The position numbers and the translations under genes were made by a program. Below, in pieces: positions 1 to 6,024 of a stretch of 8,270 nucleotides of DNA. Numbering within the stretch: position 1 is the first letter of the stretch; the number at the start of each line of letters is the position of its first letter. The stretch comes from Actinomycetes bacterium (GTDB lineage Bacteria; Actinomycetota; Actinomycetes; Propionibacteriales; Nocardioidaceae), in contig JAHEXN010000147.1 of NCBI GenBank assembly GCA_023252095.1, positions 1 to 8,270 of the forward strand, given 5' to 3'. The notes beneath the pieces were generated by a model, which was not told the DNA's origin, searched no databases, and was given only the letters and a program-made list of their open reading frames with translations.

Positions 1-33
1 AAGTTCATGCCCCGACGCTACGTCCCCCACCGC

Positions 34-129
34 CGTACCGCTCGCGAGAGAGTTTGTGTGTACACAGGAGAGACTTTGTTGGCACGAACTCGCTCCTGAC
101 CACCAACAAACTCTCTCGCGAGCGGAACG
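34..129. repeat. Long inverted repeat with three copies of a GAGAGA-TTTGT motif, 3' of the leftward operon
   Basis: Bases 38-57 (ccgctcgcgagagagtttgt) are the exact reverse complement of 106-125. Skipping one mismatch (37/126), the symmetry extends to 34-57 and 106-129, giving 23 of 24 matching pairs around a 48-base centre. The arms contain the 8-base palindrome ctcgcgag (41-48 and 115-122). A third, imperfect copy of the motif lies inside (67-82, direct to the left arm), and its tttgttgg (75-82) is the reverse complement of 103-110. A 10-base palindrome tgtgtacaca sits at 57-66. The right arm ends at the base next to the stop codon of the leftward ligase gene. As RNA it could form a strong hairpin after that gene. 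No U-run follows, so a classical intrinsic terminator is not supported. An operator cluster for a gene to the left, or a remnant element with terminal repeats, is equally possible. Confidence 0.8.
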
Positions 130-1749
130 TCAGGAGATGGCGCGGTCGCGGCCTTCCCAGTGGGGGCGGCGGAGCTCGCGCTTGAGGACCTTGCCGGAGG
201 GGTTGCGGGGCAGGACCTCGACGACCTCGACCGAGGTGGGGCACTTGTACCGCGCGATGCGGTCGCGGGTGTGCGCGATGATCGCGTCGGCCGTGACCTC
301 GCGACCGGGGCGCGGGACGACGACGGCGTGCGGCGTCTCGCCCCACTTCTCCGACGGGATCCCGATGACCGCGACCTCGAGCACATCGGGGTGCGACATG
401 ATCGCGTTCTCGACCTCGGCCGGGTACACGTTCTCGCCCCCCGACGTCAGCAGGTCCTTGAGCCGGTCGCGCAGGTAGACGAAGCCCTCGGCGTCGACGT
501 ACCCGGCGTCGCCGGTGCGGAACCAGCCGTCGCCGTCGAGCGTCTCAGCCGTCGCCGCGTCGTTGCGCCAGTAGCCGAGCGTGACGCAGCCGCCCCGGAC
601 GACCACCTCCCCCGTCTCGCCCGTGGCGCAGCGCGTGCCGGTCTCGGGATCGCGGATCTCGAGCTCGACGCCGTCGACGGGTCGACCCGCCGAGCGCAGC
701 AGGCCGCTCGTGGCCGAGGTGTGGCTCTCGGGCCCGAGGATCGTGGCGACGCCGATCGTCTCGGTCAGGCCGTACGTCTGGGCGAGCCGCGCACCGAACA
801 CCTCCTGCGCGCGGACCATGACCGACTCCGAGATGGGGGAGCCGCCGTAGACGAGCCACTCGACGCACGAGAAGTCGACCGCCGAGACCTCGGGGCTCGA
901 GACGAAGGCCTGGATCACGGTCGGGACCATCACGACGTGGGTCGTCTGGTGCTCGACCATGTGCGACACCATCTTCTGTGGCGTGACCTCGGTGAACTGG
1001 ACGATGCGGCCCCCGGCGGCGATCGCGATGAGCGACCAGCCGCCGGCGGCGATGTGGTAGTACGGCGTCGGCACGAGGCTGACCGAGGCGGGCGAGACGT
1101 CGAAGTTGGCACCGAACCGCTCGACCGCCCAGAGGAAGCCCGCGACCGTCGTCATGACGCCCTTGGGGCGCCCGGTCGTGCCCGACGAGTACATGATGAA
1201 GGCGAGGTCGTCGCCCGTCGCGTCGCGGCGCGGGTCGTCGGCCGGGGATGCGGCGACGAAGTCCTCGAAGGCGCCCCACCCCGACGGGACCTCGAGCGGG
1301 TCGGACCCCTGCGTGAAGACGAGCCGAGGGCCGTCGACGAGGATCGCCGCGGCTTCGGTGACGCTGTCCATCAGCACGTCCTCGACGACGAGGGCGCGCG
1401 GCGCGACGTCGGAGACGATGAATTCGACCTCTGCCGCGGCGAGCCGGAAGTTGATCGGCACGACGACGAGCCCGGACCGGGAGGCCGCGAAGAACAGCTC
1501 CCAGTACTCGGTGGCGTTGCGGGCGAGCATGGCGACACGATCACCCGGTTCGAGCCCGGCTCGCACGAGTCCGGCGGCGATCCTGCTCGACCGGGTGTCG
1601 AGCTCGCCGTGGGTCAGGTTGCGACCGTCGCCCACGACCACGGGGGCCTCGGGTCGGTGCGCCGCCGTGGTGCGCAGCAGGTCGGCCACGCTCGAGGCGC
1701 TGCGGACCGTGGAGAGGAAGTCGAGGTCGAGGGTCTCGGGGGTGACCAT
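130..1749 (-). CDS. AMP-dependent acyl-CoA synthetase (ANL superfamily), leftward operon, third gene
   Basis: A 539-residue acid:CoA ligase, expected to adenylate a carboxylic acid with ATP and transfer the acyl group to CoA in the cytoplasm. All core motifs are seen: P-loop YSSGTTGRPKG (187-197), a PTPYYH histidine segment (227-232), TYGLTE (325-330), RTGD (411-414), the hinge region RDRLKD (427-432) followed by GGENVYPAE, and the C-terminal PSGK with the catalytic lysine at 520. The length is normal and the N- and C-terminal domains are both intact. The ATG at 1749 is the only sensible start; the Shine-Dalgarno is weak. It lies 33 bases after the preceding ligase gene in the same direction, so it is probably co-transcribed and is last in its operon. 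Sequence style resembles medium/long-chain fatty acid or FadD13-like ligases, but the substrate cannot be read from sequence. The function class is secure; specificity is unknown. Confidence 0.95.
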   Translation of the reverse strand: MVTPETLDLDFLSTVRSASSVADLLRTTAAHRPEAPVVVGDGRNLTHGELDTRSSRIAAGLVRAGLEPGDRVAMLARNATEYWELFFAASRSGLVVVPINFRLAAAEVEFIVSDVAPRALVVEDVLMDSVTEAAAILVDGPRLVFTQGSDPLEVPSGWGAFEDFVAASPADDPRRDATGDDLAFIMYSSGTTGRPKGVMTTVAGFLWAVERFGANFDVSPASVSLVPTPYYHIAAGGWSLIAIAAGGRIVQFTEVTPQKMVSHMVEHQTTHVVMVPTVIQAFVSSPEVSAVDFSCVEWLVYGGSPISESVMVRAQEVFGARLAQTYGLTETIGVATILGPESHTSATSGLLRSAGRPVDGVELEIRDPETGTRCATGETGEVVVRGGCVTLGYWRNDAATAETLDGDGWFRTGDAGYVDAEGFVYLRDRLKDLLTSGGENVYPAEVENAIMSHPDVLEVAVIGIPSEKWGETPHAVVVPRPGREVTADAIIAHTRDRIARYKCPTSVEVVEVLPRNPSGKVLKRELRRPHWEGRDRAIS

Positions 1750-1769
1750 GGTCGTGTCCGTTCGATCGG

Positions 1770-1784
1770 GAGCCGCGTCGGCTC
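1770..1784. other. Short GC-rich hairpin between two ligase genes
   Basis: gagccg (1770-1775) and cggctc (1779-1784) form a perfect 6-base stem with a 3-base loop. The stem overlaps the stop codon (1783-1785) of the upstream ligase in the leftward operon and occupies part of the 33-base gap before the next start at 1749. No T-run follows in the direction of transcription, so it is not a standard terminator. It might influence coupling or transcript stability. In DNA this GC-rich, such a short stem can also arise by chance. Confidence 0.35.
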
Positions 1785-3414
1785 AGGCGTACGTCGACCG
1801 CAGCGCGGTCTTGAGGAGCTTGCCGCTCGCGTTGAGGGGGAGGGCGTCGACGAACGCGACGTCGACGGGGCACTTGAAGCCGGCGAGCCGCTCGCGCGAC
1901 CACGCGATGAGCTCCTCCGACGTCAGCGTCTCGCCCGCGGTCGTCGCGGCCCGGACGACGACGGCCATGGGGGACTCACCCCAGCGCTCGGACGCGATGC
2001 CGATGACCGCGACCTGCGCGACCCCGGGGTGTCCCGTGAGCACGCTCTCGATCTCGGCGGGGTACACGTTCTCGCCACCGGACACGATCATGTCCTTCAG
2101 GCGGTCGTGCAGGTACAGGTAGCCGTCGGCGTCCATCGACCCGCCGTCACCGGTGCGGAGCCAGCCGTCGGGCGTGATCGCCGACGCCGTGGCGTCCGGG
2201 TTGCCCCAGTAGCCCTTCATGACGTGGCCGCCGCCGATCAGCACCTCGCCACGCTCCCCGAACGGGAGGTCCTCGAGGGTCAGCGGGTCGACGATCCGCA
2301 CGGGCACGTTGGGCATCGGGCGACCGACCGACCGCAGCCGGTGCGCGGTCTCAGGCGTGGGCAGGTGGTCCTCCGGCGAGAGCATCGTGACGCCACCGGT
2401 CGACTCGGTCAGGCCGTAGCTCTGCAGGAACTTGCAGTCGAAGACCTCGGTGGCCTCGCGCAGGACGGGCTCGGGCATCGGGGAGGCGCCGTAGATCAGG
2501 AAGCGCAGGGCGGACCAGTCGGCCTGGCGCGCCTCCGGCAGGTTCAGGAGGAACTGGATCACGGTGGGGACCGCGACGGCGTGCGTGACCTTGTCCTCCT
2601 GGAGGATCTCGATCAGCTGGTGCGGCGACTCGGGGTTGCGCAGCAGGAGGGCGGCCCCGTTGACCGTGGCGATGATCGCCAGGCCGAATCCGCTCACGTG
2701 GAAGAACGGGACCGGCGCCATCGCGACCGAATCGGTGTCGAGGTCCAGCAGGTAGTGCATCGCGGCGATGGCCTGGCCGAGGTTGTCTCCGGTCAGCTCG
2801 ATGCCCTTGGGGAAGCCGGTCGTGCCGGACGAGTAGAACATCAGGGCCGTCTCGTGCGGGTCGCGCGCGAGGCCCGGGTCGACGGCGTCGACGTCACCGA
2901 GCCAGGTGTCGTAGCCCGTCGAGTGCTCGCCCGGGTCGACGGTGACGACGCGGCGGACCGATGCCTGCGCGGCGGCCAGCTCGGCGAGCCGCTCCTGGCC
3001 GCGGCCGAGCACGACGACGGTGGGGCTGCTGTGGCCCAGGATGTACTCGATCTCCGGGCCGGTGAGTCGGAAGTTGACCGCGGTGGGGATGGCGCCCGTC
3101 TTCGAGGCGCCGTAGAGCACCGCGAGGAACGACGGCGCGTTCTCGCCCACGTACGAGACGCGGTCGCCGGGGCCCACGCCGTCGGCGAGGAGCGCCTGCG
3201 CGACGCGGTTGGCCATCTGGTCGAGCTCGGCGAACGTCGTGGTGCGGCCCGGCTCGATGACCGCGGGAAGGTCGGGCGTCGCCGCGGCGCGACGGCGGAG
3301 GATGTCCTCGACCCGCTCGACGCGTGACCCGTCGGGGTGGAGTGCGTAGTGCGGATCGGTGTACTCCGCCGGCGTGGGGGTCATGTACGGCGCGACCTGC
3401 TGGGAGATCTCCAT
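1783..3414 (-). CDS. AMP-dependent acyl-CoA synthetase (ANL superfamily), leftward operon, second gene
   Basis: A 543-residue acid:CoA ligase with a complete, canonical motif set: P-loop YSSGTTGFPKG (194-204), PVPFFHVSG with the conserved histidine at 239, SYGLTE (332-337), RTGD (420-423), DRLKD (437-441) followed by GGENVYPAE, and ASGK with the catalytic lysine at 532. Two in-frame ATGs exist. The one at 3420 overlaps the SDR stop (ATGA), but its nearest Shine-Dalgarno (gaggg) is only about one base away. The ATG at 3414 has the same Shine-Dalgarno at about 7 bases and is preferred here. Either way it is translationally coupled to the SDR gene. It is the closer paralogue of the next gene downstream, sharing motif spacing and the RxxDRLKD-xxxSGGENVYPAE block, which suggests duplication followed by change in substrate. 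The open frame continues upstream to about 4224, but that part is an out-of-frame shadow of the SDR gene. Substrate unknown; family certain. Confidence 0.95.
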   Translation of the reverse strand: MEISQQVAPYMTPTPAEYTDPHYALHPDGSRVERVEDILRRRAAATPDLPAVIEPGRTTTFAELDQMANRVAQALLADGVGPGDRVSYVGENAPSFLAVLYGASKTGAIPTAVNFRLTGPEIEYILGHSSPTVVVLGRGQERLAELAAAQASVRRVVTVDPGEHSTGYDTWLGDVDAVDPGLARDPHETALMFYSSGTTGFPKGIELTGDNLGQAIAAMHYLLDLDTDSVAMAPVPFFHVSGFGLAIIATVNGAALLLRNPESPHQLIEILQEDKVTHAVAVPTVIQFLLNLPEARQADWSALRFLIYGASPMPEPVLREATEVFDCKFLQSYGLTESTGGVTMLSPEDHLPTPETAHRLRSVGRPMPNVPVRIVDPLTLEDLPFGERGEVLIGGGHVMKGYWGNPDATASAITPDGWLRTGDGGSMDADGYLYLHDRLKDMIVSGGENVYPAEIESVLTGHPGVAQVAVIGIASERWGESPMAVVVRAATTAGETLTSEELIAWSRERLAGFKCPVDVAFVDALPLNASGKLLKTALRSTYA

Positions 3415-3416
3415 CG

Positions 3417-4166
3417 TCATGCCCTCTTCGTGCTCAGCGACTCGGCGAACAGGAGTCTGCCGAGCCCGCGCTCGTACCGGACGGGGTCGAGGGCCAGGCG
3501 GGCCCGGGACTGGAAGGCCATCGTGTCGGTGTCGGCGGTCCAGTCGCCGCGCTGCATCGCCTTGAGGCCCGCGACCGCGATGTCGCGGGGGTCCTCCTTG
3601 TGGCCGTCGACGTGGGCGGCCATCTGGGTGTCGACCGAGCCGACGATGAGCGACGTGACCGTGATGCCGTCGGGCTCGAGCTCGGCGCGAGCGATGCCAC
3701 TGAGGTACAGGGCCGCGGCCTTGGCCGGCGAGTACCCGCCCATGAACGCGGTCGGGGCGATCGCCGCGACCGAGAGGACGTTGACGATCGAGCCGCCGCC
3801 GTTCGCTGCGATGACCGGGGCGAAGGCCCGGGTCGTGGCCAGGGGCGCGAAGTAGTTGACCTCCATCTCGCGCCGCGCGGCGTCCTCGTCGGAGCACTTC
3901 ACGAGTCGGTCCTGCGCGTGCAGACCCGCGTTGTTGATCAGCACCGTGGCGTCGGAACAGGTGCGCGCGGCAGCGGCGATGTCGCCGGCGTCGGTGACCT
4001 CGAGCTGCACGATCTCGGCTCCGGTCGCCCGGAGCTCGTCGGTCACCGAGGCGGTGTCGCGGACGCCGGCGTAGACCTTCGCGGCCCCTTGGGCGAGTGC
4101 CTCGGCGACGAACGCGAGTCCGATGCCCCGGTTCGCTCCGGTCACGACGACGGTGGCTCCTGCCAC
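3417..4166 (-). CDS. Short-chain dehydrogenase/reductase (classical SDR, SDR_c7-like)
   Basis: A single-domain Rossmann NAD(P)-dependent oxidoreductase of 249 residues from the chosen start. Seen motifs, numbered from that start: TGANRGIG cofactor-binding loop (9-16), NNAG (78-81), and the catalytic set N104, S132, Y145 and K149 (YSPAK). Beyond the Tyr-Lys pair it carries a VGSVDTQMA segment, like the PGxxxTxM stretch of classical SDRs. The style VTGANRGIG...VYAGVRD matches the SDR_c7 type as I know it. GTG at 4166 was chosen because AGGAG sits 5 bases upstream and the short N-terminus suits the family. GTGs at 4190 and 4196 would add 8 or 10 residues. It is first in the leftward operon and its stop overlaps or abuts the next ligase start. 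It probably oxidises or reduces a hydroxy/keto group on a substrate of the same pathway; the actual substrate is not deducible. Confidence 0.92.
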   Translation of the reverse strand: MAGATVVVTGANRGIGLAFVAEALAQGAAKVYAGVRDTASVTDELRATGAEIVQLEVTDAGDIAAAARTCSDATVLINNAGLHAQDRLVKCSDEDAARREMEVNYFAPLATTRAFAPVIAANGGGSIVNVLSVAAIAPTAFMGGYSPAKAAALYLSGIARAELEPDGITVTSLIVGSVDTQMAAHVDGHKEDPRDIAVAGLKAMQRGDWTADTDTMAFQSRARLALDPVRYERGLGRLLFAESLSTKRA

Positions 4167-4306
4167 GCTCGCTCCTCGCACGCTGATCACCGGCACCCTT
4201 CGCTCGACGCGCAGAGCGTGGCAATCACTCTGCTTGATGTAGTAATCTCTATCACACTGCTAGCTGAAGTGTCACGAGTCGATCATGGCGGAAGGACGAG
4301 CGAACG
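4167..4306. promoter_or_regulatory. Divergent control region between the two operons
   Basis: This 140-base gap separates the leftward SDR-ligase operon from the rightward ligase operon and must hold promoters for both, unless either is read from further away. Its middle (about 4221-4272) is clearly richer in A/T than everything around it. Promoter-like pieces can be seen but none is convincing: on the plus strand TAATCT at 4243-4248 could be a -10 box, and TTGATG at 4234-4239 resembles a -35 box but is wrongly spaced for it. The rightward gene has a ggaagga Shine-Dalgarno at 4290-4296. The leftward SDR gene has AGGAG at 4172-4176. Position and composition support a shared regulatory region; the exact promoter boxes are not assigned. 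Confidence 0.6.
4211..4233. promoter_or_regulatory. Candidate operator: gcagag-N11-ctctgc inverted repeat
   Basis: gcagag (4211-4216) and ctctgc (4228-4233) are exact reverse complements separated by 11 bases, giving a 23-base dyad next to the A/T-rich core of the divergent intergenic region. Size and position suit a dimeric repressor of TetR or similar type controlling both operons. The inner bases are poorly symmetric and 6-base arms occur by chance fairly easily, so this is tentative. No regulator gene is present in the window. Confidence 0.3.
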
Positions 4307-6022
4307 ATGGCGATCTCCCGAGGGCTGCACTCCCCTGCAAAGGTGGCGGACTACCAGGCGCGAGGCTGGTGGTCCGACGAGACCGTCGACCAGCTCCTCG
4401 ACCGGCAGGTCGCCGAGCGACCGGGCAAGCTCGCGGTCGTCGACCCCGCCAACCGCGCGGACCTGCTGGGCTCGGCGGCGCGGCGTCTGACGTGGGGCGA
4501 GCTCGACGCCGAGGTCGTGTCGCTCGCGGCCCGCCTCGACGACCTGGGTCTCCGGCGGGGTGACGTCCTGGGCGTCCAGCTCCCCAACGCGATCGAGCTC
4601 GTCGAGGTGTACCTCGCGGCCTGGTCGCTCGGGATCGTCGTGTCACCGCTGCCGATGCAGTACCGCCAGCGGGAGATCCTCGGCATGGCCAACCAGGCTG
4701 AGTTCGCCGCCTTCGTCACGAGCGCGACCTTCGGTGGCCGCAGCCCGGTCCTCGACATCCTCGACGTCCGTGACCAAGTCCCGAGCCTGCGCACCGTCGC
4801 GGTGTTCGGCGACCCGTCCGAGCTCGCGGACGTCCCCGGCGGCGTCGAGTCCTGGGCTCCCGCGGCGGCCACGGAGGCCGAGCGCGCCCAGGTGGCGAGC
4901 CGTCGCGCGGACGACCCCAACGACGCGAACGACTGCCTCACGATCTGCTGGACGTCGGGCACCGAGAGCGAGCCCAAGGGCGTGCCCCGCGCGCACCTGG
5001 AGTGGCTCGCGATCTGCTGGGCGACCGTCGACGCGCCGCGGGTCGTGGCCGAGGACGTGCTGCTCAACCCGTTCCCCATGGTCAACATGGCCGGCATCAA
5101 CGGCATGTTCCTGCCCTGGCTCCGGACGGGCTGCGTGCTCGTGCAGCACCACCCCTTCGACCTGCCGACGTTCCTGCAGCAGATCGCCGTGGAGCGGGTG
5201 ACCTACACCGTGGCCCCGCCGGCCCTGCTCTGGATGCTCCTGCACAACGAGGACCTCCTGGCCCGGGCCGACCTGTCGAGCCTGACGCGACTGGGTTCCG
5301 GCTCGGTGCCGCTGCAGCCCGCCATGGTCCGCGGCTGGCAGGAGAAGTTCGGCATCGGCGTCATCAACTTCTTCGGCTCCAACGAGGGCATCGGCCTGCT
5401 GTCGAGCGTCGAGGACTTCCCCGATCCCGACGACCGCGCCCAGTACTTCCCGCGCTACGGGGCACCCGGCGTCACGTGGTCGTCGCGGCTCTCCGAGCAG
5501 GTCGGCGTGAAGCTCGTCGATCCGGCGACCGGCGACGAGATCACCGAGCCCGGGGTGCCCGGCGAGCTGCGACTGAGCGGACCCACGGTCTTCGCGGGCT
5601 ACCTCAACCCCGAGGGGCGGGCGAACCCGTTCGACGAGGGGGGCTACCTGCGCACGGGCGACATCTTCGAGATCGCGGGCGACCGGGACCAGTTCCTGCG
5701 CTACCTCGACCGCGCGAAGGACCTCGTGATCCGCGGCGGCATGAACATCGCGCCCGCCGAGCTGGAGGGTCTGATCGGCGACCACCCGGACGTCGTCGAC
5801 GTCGCGGTGATCGGTGACCCCGACGAGGTGCTGGGGGAGCGGGTCGCGGCGGTCGTGACGTTGCGCCCCGGCGCGACGATGACGTTGGACGAGCTCGTCG
5901 CGTTCCTGCGGGGGAAGCAGATCGCCTCCTACAAGCTCCCCGAGCGACTCGCAGTGCGTGACGAGCTGCCGCGCAACCCCGTGGGCAAGATCCTCAAGCG
6001 CGAGCTGCGACAGGGAGCGTGA
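4307..6022 (+). CDS. AMP-dependent acid:CoA ligase, cyclohexanecarboxylate/dihydroxybenzoate-AMP ligase-like
   Basis: A 571-residue ANL-superfamily ligase. It has a longer N-terminus than its neighbours; the YQARGWWSDET block (16-26) recalls the EntE and cyclohexanecarboxylate-CoA ligase type. Motifs seen: P-loop TSGTESEPKG (216-225), where the usual TG after SGT is ES; PFPMVN (255-260), where the histidine usual at this place is Asn260; FFGSNEG (355-361) in place of YGxTE; RTGD (449-452); DRAKD (468-472) followed by GGMNIAPAE; and VGK with the catalytic lysine at 561. The catalytic lysine, the TGD aspartate and the Glu of the fifth motif are kept, so an active enzyme is likely. ATG at 4307 has ggaagga about 10 bases upstream. 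It is first in the rightward operon and its stop overlaps the next start region. The substrate is probably a ring-bearing or branched acid, but that is inference. Confidence 0.93.
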   Translation: MAISRGLHSPAKVADYQARGWWSDETVDQLLDRQVAERPGKLAVVDPANRADLLGSAARRLTWGELDAEVVSLAARLDDLGLRRGDVLGVQLPNAIELVEVYLAAWSLGIVVSPLPMQYRQREILGMANQAEFAAFVTSATFGGRSPVLDILDVRDQVPSLRTVAVFGDPSELADVPGGVESWAPAAATEAERAQVASRRADDPNDANDCLTICWTSGTESEPKGVPRAHLEWLAICWATVDAPRVVAEDVLLNPFPMVNMAGINGMFLPWLRTGCVLVQHHPFDLPTFLQQIAVERVTYTVAPPALLWMLLHNEDLLARADLSSLTRLGSGSVPLQPAMVRGWQEKFGIGVINFFGSNEGIGLLSSVEDFPDPDDRAQYFPRYGAPGVTWSSRLSEQVGVKLVDPATGDEITEPGVPGELRLSGPTVFAGYLNPEGRANPFDEGGYLRTGDIFEIAGDRDQFLRYLDRAKDLVIRGGMNIAPAELEGLIGDHPDVVDVAVIGDPDEVLGERVAAVVTLRPGATMTLDELVAFLRGKQIASYKLPERLAVRDELPRNPVGKILKRELRQGA

Positions 6023-6024
6023 GG

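Noticed and set aside
1..33. Possible end of a gene entering from the left
   Set aside because: The stretch is too short and shows no recognisable coding pattern on either strand. The minus-strand frames through it are antisense-type, Arg/Ser-rich readings that continue into the ligase gene.
34..129. Classical rho-independent terminator or CRISPR repeat
   Set aside because: No T-run follows the stem on either strand and the loop is long, so an intrinsic terminator is not supported. There are too few units, in mixed orientation, for a CRISPR array.
160..3327. Plus-strand open frame of 1055 codons antisense to both leftward ligases
   Set aside because: It reads across two well-supported ligase genes in the antisense direction, is low-complexity (R, D, G, V, A, L rich) and has no recognisable domain. 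Long antisense frames are expected from GC-biased third positions.
3415..4224. N-terminal extension of the second leftward ligase giving an 813-residue protein
   Set aside because: The extra 270 residues are an Arg/Gly-rich out-of-frame reading of the SDR gene, whose own frame has all catalytic motifs.
4235..4256. 22-base imperfect palindrome tgatgtag...ctatcaca in the divergent region
   Set aside because: Only 6 of 11 base pairs are symmetric, which is not above what chance gives.
4285..4563. Upstream ATG at 4285 as a start for the rightward operon
   Set aside because: It lies in another frame, yields only a 92-residue Arg/Pro/Gly-rich product, and has no conserved motif. The ATG at 4307 opens the ligase frame with its own Shine-Dalgarno.
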